Below are positions 8,863 to 16,713 of a DNA stretch of 64,000 nucleotides, piece by piece. The notes under the pieces are model-generated. The model searched no databases. It worked only from the letters and a program-made list of their open reading frames with translations, and was not told the DNA's origin. Each line of letters begins with the position of its first letter. The first letter of the stretch is position 1. Source of the DNA: Mucilaginibacter rubeus (lineage in GTDB: Bacteria > Bacteroidota > Bacteroidia > Sphingobacteriales > Sphingobacteriaceae). The stretch lies in contig NZ_CP043450.1 in assembly GCF_003286415.2 (NCBI RefSeq), positions 4,774,001-4,838,000 on the forward strand, given 5' to 3'. A program made the position numbers and the translations under genes.

Positions 8863-9980
8863 GTAGTGATATTTTTTTTTGAAAATAAGGTTGATAGGAC
8901 TATAATAAACAAAGCGTCATAGAGCAAGAAACCATTAAAGAACGCGGTGAATAAAAAGACAAACAATAAAAACAACGTCCGGCTCTGCTTTATATAATTA
9001 TAAAAGCTACTCAAATACGTTATCAGGCCCGCAAAACCTAAATTGAAAAGGATATCAATAAAATCATTATGCATCCAAATATCCAAACCGAAATACTGTT
9101 TATTGTAAGTATTTGAATATTTAGGTCCCCGTCCAAATATGTTTATAAAACTTAAACCGTCATCCGCGACTTGTGAAATCGCTTTAAACCAAAAAAGACT
9201 TCTTCCTGAAGTGAACACCATAAGCCCTTCTATACCTATCTTGCTTATGGTAATCCGCGCTGCTATAGTTGTTATAACAATTATTACGAGTACAATAAAA
9301 TACTTATATCTTGCTACCAGGTTAAAAACCTTCGGCAAGCTTTTTAAAGCTATTATGACAATGGCAATAGCCACATATATTAACCCTATACGAGCTCCCA
9401 GACTTACAGCATACGCCCAAATAAGTAATGCTACCAAACGTCTCCGTAATAAATACAGGAAGAATCCGGCAACGCCAAGATAATAACAGGCAATATGTGA
9501 GATTACGAAGCCCTCTTTATATACGCGGTGCACATCATAAAATTCTTCCTCCGAATTCTTATTTTGTGCAAACGGCGCCGATAGTTCATAAAAAACAATG
9601 AAAATTATTACAAACCATGTAAGATGCTTTCGGAATTTTTTAAGATCAACTTGAGAATAATCGCATTTGGGTAAATAATTAAAGGCAAATATTATATTAA
9701 AAAATATAACGATGTAGGAAAAGCTTGAGTTTATTGGCGTTCCAAGCAGAACCGAATATGCCAAACAAGCGGTAACCAAAATTGAGCCACTAACCAGAAC
9801 GACATTTTTGTCTGCCCTAAAAAATTTATTAAAAAGAAAAAGAGTAAGGGCAAGATTAAAATATGACCCGATTTGAATATTACCGTGGCTAACAGCATTT
9901 ACAAAAAAAAACAAGCAGGTAATAGCCGGCAGGAAAAAAAGTAAAATATTGATATCAGTATTTCGAATACTTATTTTCAT
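8859..9980 (-). CDS. Wzy-like O-antigen/exopolysaccharide polymerase
   Basis: 373-residue integral membrane protein with about ten predicted hydrophobic segments and few other features. A loop near residues 285-315 carries GRGPKYSN...WMHNDFIDILFNLGFAGL, which resembles the HND...NLG(F/I)xG segment of Wzy_C/O-antigen ligase proteins. With the flippase, Wza-like and Wzc-like genes in the same cluster, the simplest role is block polymerisation of undecaprenyl-linked repeat units on the periplasmic side. Sequence divergence in this family is high, so the call rests on topology, loop motif and context. Confidence 0.8.
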   Translation of the reverse strand: MKISIRNTDINILLFFLPAITCLFFFVNAVSHGNIQIGSYFNLALTLFLFNKFFRADKNVVLVSGSILVTACLAYSVLLGTPINSSFSYIVIFFNIIFAFNYLPKCDYSQVDLKKFRKHLTWFVIIFIVFYELSAPFAQNKNSEEEFYDVHRVYKEGFVISHIACYYLGVAGFFLYLLRRRLVALLIWAYAVSLGARIGLIYVAIAIVIIALKSLPKVFNLVARYKYFIVLVIIVITTIAARITISKIGIEGLMVFTSGRSLFWFKAISQVADDGLSFINIFGRGPKYSNTYNKQYFGLDIWMHNDFIDILFNLGFAGLITYLSSFYNYIKQSRTLFLLFVFLFTAFFNGFLLYDALFIIVLSTLFSKKNITT

Positions 9981-9987
9981 TCGTCTA

Positions 9988-10509
9988 TTATTTAACCTCT
10001 TGATCTGTTACACGTAAATTAGGCTTTATTTTAACGGGATTACCGTAAGCTACAGAATTTGCAGGGATAGATTTAGTAACTATTGTTCCCGCGCCTATTA
10101 CACTGTTATCTCCCACTTCAACGTCACCTATAATTACACAATGTGCCCCAATATCAACATTGTTTCCAATACGAGGGCATTTTGAGCCGTAATATTTATT
10201 ACCTATCGTAGTTGATTGACGTAACAATACATTTTCACCTATCACACTTTCAAAATTTACAACCAAACCTGAGCCATGCCAAATTTGCAAGCCGGCCCCG
10301 ACTTTAGTGTTTATAGGCAACTCAATGCCTATTATCCATATAAAAATCCAATTATAAAATTTGCCAACAGGATAAGATAAAATCCTAACCCATTTCTTTT
10401 CAGAAAAGTAATACATGCTACTAATCCTATAAAAACAAACTACAAACTGGCCTTTTCGGTTACCCTTGTTTGCTTTAATATCCTTTTTTAGTGTTTCGCG
10501 TAACCTCAT
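9988..10509 (-). CDS. serine-acetyltransferase-like hexapeptide O-acetyltransferase
   Basis: 173-residue left-handed beta-helix protein. Hexapeptide repeats run from about residue 75 to 165 (IGENVLLRQSTTIG, RIGNNVDIGAHCVIIG, VGDNSVIGAGTIVT) with the active-site histidine region IWHGSGLV just before them. It resembles WcaB/CysE-like acetyltransferases of polysaccharide loci rather than true serine acetyltransferase, because it lacks the long N-terminal helical domain. It probably O-acetylates a sugar of the repeat unit using acetyl-CoA. It is 7 nt upstream of the polymerase gene. Confidence 0.87.
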   Translation of the reverse strand: MRLRETLKKDIKANKGNRKGQFVVCFYRISSMYYFSEKKWVRILSYPVGKFYNWIFIWIIGIELPINTKVGAGLQIWHGSGLVVNFESVIGENVLLRQSTTIGNKYYGSKCPRIGNNVDIGAHCVIIGDVEVGDNSVIGAGTIVTKSIPANSVAYGNPVKIKPNLRVTDQEVK

Positions 10510-10523
10510 GACAATACTTTAAT

Positions 10524-11798
10524 TTATGCTTTTATGTATGTGCGCTTGTATAGTTTTAAAGAAGCGATCATTCTATCATAAAAGGTTACTTTTTTTAATA
10601 AAGGAAATCCTGCAACATCTTTTAACGCCTGACCGATGTATTTAGAGGCCTTTCCGGCGGTGGTATTACCCAGGTGTTTAAACAGGAACTGAGAATCAAC
10701 TGTGGTATTGCTGGTTTTCAGTTCCCTTATAGTTTGTAATGCTGTCAGCAATTCTTCCTTATTTTTTGCAACGAAAAACATTTTGTTATCAGCCTCAAAT
10801 TTGTAGCCCATATTTTCTCCATGCGGATTATAATATATAGACGGCCGTCCAAGGCAAATGGCCTCGGTTAACAATGCACTAAATCTCGATATGAGCACCG
10901 ATGAATTCCGGATAGAGTCATGAACACTTAGTGGATTAGATTTTTCCACCTTGTAGTTTTCAAAAACACCTGCATCACGTGGATGTTGAGAAAGCAAGTA
11001 ATCAATGTTAAGATCTGTACAAACATCAACTATATCTTTCACCCATGAATTACGAACTTCCTCAAAAATACCGTAAGTAAAATTTACGTTAATCAGAGCC
11101 TTTTCATAATCCGGAGCGGGGGCAGGCTTTAAGTCCTCAAAGCGTGGGTTACCTATTACGGCACTTATCTTATTTTTTACGCTTATGTTTTCGAGCGTAG
11201 CTGTACCCTGAAAAATGGGGAAACTACACGTACGCATTCTACCGTCTACTGGTCTTAAATCAATACTTGATTCCTGTATGCAAACAGCATTTTTTCCATT
11301 TTTCATAAAATCAAGACTGAACTTTCGTTCACGAAATCCCCAATCGTTTGCTACTACAAGCAGAGAGTAATTGCGAGGCGAGATTGAATGCTTAGCAACG
11401 GTTGCTTTAATCCCAAGTTTTTGAGCGGCCGGCAAAGCATTTTCTATCGGCGAACAATACACGTCACTGTCAATATTCAAACTACCCAATAGCGGTTTAT
11501 ACGATTTAACAATGGTATCGCTTGATGCATAAAGCGCTATCTTGCTTGGCGCAACCGGTGCCGAAGTATTTGTACCTTTAAAGGTACTATGCGGATATTT
11601 AGCTATAAGACGCGGGTAATCTTTTTTAAAATCGTTAAAGATACTTTCTTCAATTTGAAGCTCAGTTATAACTAACGCATCATCCAGGTATTCATATGAT
11701 AGCAAACCAGGGGAATACCAAAACGCTGTACTGTTTTCGATGCTTTCAATGAGTTTGATTACCTGATCGATACCGTTTTTAAAAAAAATTGTTGTCAT
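10524..11798 (-). CDS. putative GT-B-like surface polysaccharide biosynthesis protein
   Basis: 424-residue soluble protein that I cannot assign to a characterised family. The C-terminal half looks like a GT-B donor domain of the CDP-glycerol glycerophosphotransferase or UDP-GlcNAc 2-epimerase type. It has YLLSQHPRD, then SVLISRFSALLTEAICLGRPSIYY, a position and pattern common in such proteins. The N-terminal half shows no clear motif. The ATG at 11798 follows the flippase stop by 8 nt; a TTG further upstream would overlap that gene. It is likely a transferase for the repeat unit or a phospho-substituent. Confidence is high for the gene and low for function. Confidence 0.72.
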   Translation of the reverse strand: MTTIFFKNGIDQVIKLIESIENSTAFWYSPGLLSYEYLDDALVITELQIEESIFNDFKKDYPRLIAKYPHSTFKGTNTSAPVAPSKIALYASSDTIVKSYKPLLGSLNIDSDVYCSPIENALPAAQKLGIKATVAKHSISPRNYSLLVVANDWGFRERKFSLDFMKNGKNAVCIQESSIDLRPVDGRMRTCSFPIFQGTATLENISVKNKISAVIGNPRFEDLKPAPAPDYEKALINVNFTYGIFEEVRNSWVKDIVDVCTDLNIDYLLSQHPRDAGVFENYKVEKSNPLSVHDSIRNSSVLISRFSALLTEAICLGRPSIYYNPHGENMGYKFEADNKMFFVAKNKEELLTALQTIRELKTSNTTVDSQFLFKHLGNTTAGKASKYIGQALKDVAGFPLLKKVTFYDRMIASLKLYKRTYIKA

Positions 11799-11806
11799 AG
11801 GGGGTA

Positions 11807-13240
11807 CTATATGTGATATTGCCAAACAATAAGAATGTAAACAGTTGTCACCAAAAGCGGTAATAATGTAGTTTGCTTCTCAAAAGTCCAAAAGTTGATG
11901 TTGATTGATCGGTATGAATATATAGCTGCATACCACGAGTAAAAACCAAGATAGCCGATAATCATGCCAATAGGAATGGCGTAGATACCAACATAGTGAG
12001 TTAATATTAGCGTTGAAACAACATATAAAATACCAGAAACGCCGTCTGCAATATGAGATATGATATGATTCGTAGATAAATAAACCTGCATGTGCATGGC
12101 TCCATATCTATTTATAAAATATGCTAATCCAAGCATAATCCATAATGGCTGACTTACAAACTGTGTCTGACTGTGAATTGCTTTCAGCAGATAATCAGAA
12201 AATAACCCTACTATTATAAAGCCTATGATAAAAACCATATGGCTTAAAAACATTCCTTTGGTAATAATCTTCACCAGGTTTTTCATGTCGTTTTTAACCC
12301 TAAGCATAGCATATAACGGCAGCTTGCTGTAAAAAGGGGCCATGGAAATATCCCTGATCTGATTTATGATACGTAAAGCAAGCAAATAAGAAGCAACTGC
12401 TTCAACAGAACCAAACTGCGCATATACAACACCCGTTAAATTAGTTAATCCGGCCGACATAAAACCGGATATTCCGCTACGCCAGGCGGGTTGCCATATC
12501 TTAGCGAAGATCTCTTTATTAAAAGGTTCCTTAACTGAGACTTCCTTATAAAGTCCGTCATCTATTTTGCGACACAGATACCAGTCCCTTATAGTTACCA
12601 CCATTACCCACAATTGATTAACAATAACCAGGTTCAATAACGATGGTGCTATAAATAAAACAATGATGCTTGTTATTATACTACCTACCGAGGTAAGCGT
12701 TTCTATTCGTCTTACCAATGCAATTTTAAATAAGCCTTCCAGAAAATTCATATAGATTTTCCCGTAAAAACTTATACATGATACCAGTAACACAATCACC
12801 CAGCACCACCAGGCCTGATGAACATTAGCTGCACCTCCAACCGGCTTTACCATTGACCATGTGCCAAAAATCCCCATTGCAACAAACGCAAAAGCTGTTA
12901 ACCACACATATATTGTTTTCATGGTTGAAACAATACTCGACAACAGCTTTTTATTAACCTCCTGACTTTCTATAGTTGCCTCAGAGCTGCTCCCCGAAAG
13001 GATACCTATGTCGGTTGCGCCACTATAAGCGTATGAAATTACCCGCGAAAATGTCTGCCTGAAGCCAAAATCGGCAATGGCTTGTAATGAAATTATTGTA
13101 GAAAATAAATACCACAAAACAACATCACCTGATGAAAACTGCTTTAAGATTAGCGGTAAAACCCCAAATAGTGTGAGTGTCTTGGTTGAATAGCTCAACC
13201 AAGTCATTAAAGTAGGAGAATTCCACGCGCGCTTCAGCAT
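11807..13240 (-). CDS. Wzx-like polysaccharide flippase (MOP superfamily)
   Basis: 477-residue membrane protein with about 12 to 14 hydrophobic helices. The N-terminus (MLKRAWNSPTLMTWLSYSTK) and the early DFGFRQTFSRVIS segment resemble oligosaccharide flippases of the MOP superfamily. It would move undecaprenyl-linked repeat units to the periplasmic face for the Wzy-like polymerase. The loop between the second and third helices is long and polar (residues about 75-100, Ser/Glu rich). It lies between the SDR gene and the GT-B-like gene in the same orientation. Confidence 0.85.
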   Translation of the reverse strand: MLKRAWNSPTLMTWLSYSTKTLTLFGVLPLILKQFSSGDVVLWYLFSTIISLQAIADFGFRQTFSRVISYAYSGATDIGILSGSSSEATIESQEVNKKLLSSIVSTMKTIYVWLTAFAFVAMGIFGTWSMVKPVGGAANVHQAWWCWVIVLLVSCISFYGKIYMNFLEGLFKIALVRRIETLTSVGSIITSIIVLFIAPSLLNLVIVNQLWVMVVTIRDWYLCRKIDDGLYKEVSVKEPFNKEIFAKIWQPAWRSGISGFMSAGLTNLTGVVYAQFGSVEAVASYLLALRIINQIRDISMAPFYSKLPLYAMLRVKNDMKNLVKIITKGMFLSHMVFIIGFIIVGLFSDYLLKAIHSQTQFVSQPLWIMLGLAYFINRYGAMHMQVYLSTNHIISHIADGVSGILYVVSTLILTHYVGIYAIPIGMIIGYLGFYSWYAAIYSYRSININFWTFEKQTTLLPLLVTTVYILIVWQYHI

Positions 13241-13292
13241 ATTTATATATAGAGTTATATCTCAGTAGATATCAATAAAAAAAATCAAACAA

Positions 13293-14030
13293 CTAATCCA
13301 GATCCTTCAAAACGTTACTTATACCGCCATCAATATTAAGATTAGCGCCATTAATAAAGCCGAGCTTATCTTCTGCTAACAACAAAGCCAATTGAGAAAC
13401 CTCCTGAGGTTTACCTATGCGCTGGCTTGGATGTAATTCATTAAGCTGTTTAACTTTTGTTTCGTCGTTATTAAATCCGTCTCTCAGCATTTGGGTGTCA
13501 ATGGCTGCAGGGCTAATTGAATTTACCCTAACCCTACCCTGAAGATCAACCGAAAGCGACTTTGTTAAGCCAACAAGCGCACTTTTTGAAGTAGCATATG
13601 CTAAAAACCTCTTTTTTGTAAGCTGATGATGGATGCTTGCTATATTAATAATAGAACCTTGCGATTTCTCAAGCCTATCTAAAAACAGTTGGCTTAGCAT
13701 AAGTGGCCCGGTTAAATTCACATTAAGGGTTTGATTCCAATCCTGAATCTTAACTTCCGAAAGACTGCTTAATATTTGTACAGCGGCATTATTTATCAGG
13801 ACAAAAAGTTCAGGAACTTCCTTATTCAGGATTGTTTCCATATGGCTTTTATAATCCGGATCTGCACAATATCTGTTTAAATCAAACCTGATAAATTTCT
13901 CGCAATAAGGAGATGGCTCATCTACCAGGTCAAGTCCTATAACACGATAGTTGTTTTCGCTAAAAGTACGTGCCAGCTGGCTACCGATACCGCCTAAAAC
14001 GCCTGTTATTAAAACTGTCTTCTTATCCAT
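13293..14030 (-). CDS. SDR family oxidoreductase
   Basis: 245-residue classical short-chain dehydrogenase/reductase. It has the cofactor motif TGVLGGIGSQ at residues 9-18, NNAA near 79-82, the catalytic Ser in INIASIHH and the YATSKSA catalytic Tyr/Lys, then the C-terminal NIDGGISN. The substrate is unknown. It follows the 2-hydroxyacid dehydrogenase gene by 4 nt and forms a block with it and the cytidylyltransferase gene. This suggests that the three act on one sugar-acid or hydroxy-acid precursor. Confidence 0.88.
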   Translation of the reverse strand: MDKKTVLITGVLGGIGSQLARTFSENNYRVIGLDLVDEPSPYCEKFIRFDLNRYCADPDYKSHMETILNKEVPELFVLINNAAVQILSSLSEVKIQDWNQTLNVNLTGPLMLSQLFLDRLEKSQGSIINIASIHHQLTKKRFLAYATSKSALVGLTKSLSVDLQGRVRVNSISPAAIDTQMLRDGFNNDETKVKQLNELHPSQRIGKPQEVSQLALLLAEDKLGFINGANLNIDGGISNVLKDLD

Positions 14031-14034
14031 TAAA

Positions 14035-14970
14035 TTATTTGATATTTAAATAGCCAAATAGTAAATCTACAGCTTTCAAGCTGGCCCTGATCACAGCTTC
14101 TTTTGTGTTAGAGCCGTTGTGGGTACCAAAAATACATTGCTCAAACTGACGTAATGGACTGTCGGCAGGTAGTGGCTCCACTTCAAAAACGTCCAATCCG
14201 GCAGATTTAACCTTACCTGAAAGCAAAGCTTCAGTTAATGCCTTTTCGTCAATAAGCGGCCCTCTCGAAACGTTTATAATTATCACACCGTCCTTCATCT
14301 GACCAATAGAATCGTTATTTATAAGATGGTAGTTAGACGGGGTTAATGCGCAGGTAAGGATAACAAAATCAGCATCGCCCAATTTGTCAGGGAAAGCAAG
14401 TATTTCATCAACATTAGCCTCAGCTGGTGTTAGCTTCGTAAACGGATCATAGGCATTAATCTTCACGTCAAACGCTTTAAGCCTGCGTGCAGTTGCCAAT
14501 CCTATATCACCAATACCGATAAGGGCTACAGTTTTTCCTTCAAGTGACATACCCGGAGGCTTAATCCAGTTTCCCTTTCTTACCTCTCTGTCAACAAGGT
14601 AGCTTTCGCGTGCCAAACCTGTAAAATAGGCAAGGGCCATATCAGCAACCTCATTACCAAACATTCTTGGCGTATTTGAAATAGGTATACCAAGCTTTTC
14701 ACAAGCTTTAAAATCTACGTTATCAACACCTACTCCCCATTTCACAGCAGCAACAAGTTTCCCTGCTTTACCTGCAGTGAATACACGTTCTGTAGCCGGA
14801 TCATCACCGATAATCCAGGCATCAACTGTAGGTACAAGTTCAACCAATTCGTCTTCAGTAAGTACTTGTACAACGTTAGGGGTTATTAGCTCAATTCCTT
14901 TTTCTTCAAACAGGTATCTGAGTTGATCAATTGCCCTAAGCATTGGAGGGCATGTTACTAATACTTTCAT
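14035..14970 (-). CDS. D-isomer-specific 2-hydroxyacid dehydrogenase (phosphoglycerate-dehydrogenase-like)
   Basis: 311-residue NAD-dependent dehydrogenase of the SerA/GyaR type without the C-terminal ACT domain. The Rossmann motif GIGDIG lies near residue 151, followed by an Asp (NAYDP) that favours NAD(H). The catalytic set is present as INVSRGPLID (Arg), FEVEPLP (Glu) and FGTHNGSNT (His). It sits between the cytidylyltransferase and SDR genes (22 nt and 4 nt gaps). In this setting it more likely makes or oxidises a keto/hydroxy acid for the glycan than serine. Confidence 0.88.
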   Translation of the reverse strand: MKVLVTCPPMLRAIDQLRYLFEEKGIELITPNVVQVLTEDELVELVPTVDAWIIGDDPATERVFTAGKAGKLVAAVKWGVGVDNVDFKACEKLGIPISNTPRMFGNEVADMALAYFTGLARESYLVDREVRKGNWIKPPGMSLEGKTVALIGIGDIGLATARRLKAFDVKINAYDPFTKLTPAEANVDEILAFPDKLGDADFVILTCALTPSNYHLINNDSIGQMKDGVIIINVSRGPLIDEKALTEALLSGKVKSAGLDVFEVEPLPADSPLRQFEQCIFGTHNGSNTKEAVIRASLKAVDLLFGYLNIK

Positions 14971-14992
14971 TCTTATAAGGGGGATTACAGAT

Positions 14993-15670
14993 TTATATCT
15001 TATTAAGGTTTTTATAAAGCAACTCGGCCATTATAAAATTAAGTTCAACATCAATGTCCTGGCTTTCAACCTCAGGCATATCAAATAAAAACGGCCTGTC
15101 ACCGATGCGGTTATGTTTTCTTTCAAGTATCTCTTTAGTAAACAAATACATACAAGAGTTTTCCTCGTAAATTGGAGGTAAATCCTGGGTACGCAATAAA
15201 ATATTCGGGTTATGGTTTATTGGCCTTGCTAACGGGTCCCAGTATCTTACCTGTTTACGTGTTACCGAAAATAATGAGTCATACATCGGATATAAAGAGA
15301 AGAACTTCTGAATACCCTCTGTAATGGTTTTTGTTGATAAAATGGGGTTTGTGCTGTGTGTTTGCAAATAAAATTCAGAAGGCACCTGGTTAATGGTATT
15401 CAACAAAACATCATTCATCGGGATGCTGCCATCCCTTAGATGCTCAGGCCTCTCCAACACCAATACCTGCGGAAATGCCTTAGCGCTTTGTTCGATAATG
15501 ATAGGGCTATCTGTATCAATAACAACCTTATCCACCAAAGGGCAATTTAACATTGCCTCAACAACGTAGTGGAACAAAGGTTTACCGGCAAAATCGCGGT
15601 AGTTTTTTCCAGGAACCCTTTCACTGGAATGACGCATCGGTATAATTGCTGTTAATTTATATGCAGACAT
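14993..15670 (-). CDS. acylneuraminate/Kdo-type cytidylyltransferase family protein
   Basis: 225-residue GT-A-like nucleotidyltransferase related to CMP-NeuAc and CMP-Kdo synthetases, which activate acidic sugars with CTP. The N-terminus carries the nucleotide-binding signature AIIPMRHSSERVPGKNYRDF (residues 8-27) and VIDTDSP. The C-terminus has ESQDIDVELNF, which matches the metal-binding D-I-D of the family. No NeuB-, NeuC- or KdsA-like gene is in the window, so the acidic substrate may be unusual or made elsewhere. It is the first gene of a three-gene block with two dehydrogenases. Confidence 0.85.
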   Translation of the reverse strand: MSAYKLTAIIPMRHSSERVPGKNYRDFAGKPLFHYVVEAMLNCPLVDKVVIDTDSPIIIEQSAKAFPQVLVLERPEHLRDGSIPMNDVLLNTINQVPSEFYLQTHSTNPILSTKTITEGIQKFFSLYPMYDSLFSVTRKQVRYWDPLARPINHNPNILLRTQDLPPIYEENSCMYLFTKEILERKHNRIGDRPFLFDMPEVESQDIDVELNFIMAELLYKNLNKI

Positions 15671-15700
15671 ATCTTTGTTAGTTATTTTTTCAATTAGAAA

Positions 15701-16663
15701 CTACGAGCTATAAACTATCTTCTCGCCAAGATTGGATGTAACCTTCTCTGTTTTCTTTTTAAAGAGCTTATCTTTAAAATCGTTGGGATAATAAAAACGC
15801 ATCCTAAGGGTTTCATCAGGTACAGCTTGCTGCCTGTAACCTTTGTATGTTCCCCAGAACTGTAACGTTCTGAAAATGACAATAAACCTAAACTCCTTTA
15901 TGAACTTACCATCATGTAAAGCATGAACCGAATCTGACCAGATATTACCAATCGATAATCTTAAAAAGGTAAAAAAGTTAAACTTTTCATCTGGATAGAT
16001 ATTTTTCAATGCTACAGCTTCCCTGCGGTACCTGTTTTTTATGCGGGCTGGTGTTTCCTCATGCACGTGAACTATTGTAGCCGTGGCTTCATAAGCTATG
16101 GCGTGTCCTTTTTGCATTATCTTGGTAGCCCAATCCAAATCTTCCAGGCCTGTTAATTCTTCATCGTAAGGAAGCTCTTCCCAAAGCGATTTCCTGATCA
16201 TGGCGTTCGCGTTATTGCAAAAAGGGATTTTCTGATCATAGTTTGACTTATCAGGAAACCATTTTTTAAACAATTGCTCTTCCGAATACTTTGTTATTTC
16301 ATTTCCTACCTGTCGCCCGTACGTTAAAGCAACCTTCTCTTTTTCGAAGGGTTTAACCATCTTTTCGATCCAATCAGTATAAAGAGGATATACGTGTGCG
16401 CTCGCAAACAGAAGAAACTTTCCCTTAGCATGTTTACAACCTACGTTCAATGCTCGTCCAAAAGAGAAATCTTCAGGATTAATATTTACAACCGTTACAC
16501 CAGCCTCCCGCGCTATAGCAGCGGTTTGGTCTGTCGAACCAGAATCAACCAAAATTACCTCGACTTGGTTATAAATAGATTGCTTCTTTATACCCTCGAG
16601 TAATTTTCCTATGTGTTTCTGTTCATTATATGAACGAATAATTAAGGTGCAAATAGGGGACAT
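15701..16663 (-). CDS. glycosyltransferase family 2 (rhamnosyltransferase-like)
   Basis: 320-residue GT-A transferase. It starts with CTLIIRSYNEQKHIGKLLEG, then LVDSGSTDQT, and has a metal-binding-like FASAHVYP in place of the usual DxD. The ED-type catalytic region is LTGLEDLDWA. That SAH variant is seen in a subset of GT2 enzymes that includes rhamnosyltransferase-like proteins. It lies between the Wzc-like gene and the cytidylyltransferase gene. The role is repeat-unit assembly at the cytoplasmic face; donor sugar not known. Confidence 0.87.
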   Translation of the reverse strand: MSPICTLIIRSYNEQKHIGKLLEGIKKQSIYNQVEVILVDSGSTDQTAAIAREAGVTVVNINPEDFSFGRALNVGCKHAKGKFLLFASAHVYPLYTDWIEKMVKPFEKEKVALTYGRQVGNEITKYSEEQLFKKWFPDKSNYDQKIPFCNNANAMIRKSLWEELPYDEELTGLEDLDWATKIMQKGHAIAYEATATIVHVHEETPARIKNRYRREAVALKNIYPDEKFNFFTFLRLSIGNIWSDSVHALHDGKFIKEFRFIVIFRTLQFWGTYKGYRQQAVPDETLRMRFYYPNDFKDKLFKKKTEKVTSNLGEKIVYSS

Positions 16664-16713
16664 GCATTGTACTTTTAAACCAATTATCTGTTAATAAACA
16701 TTTGCAGACGGTT

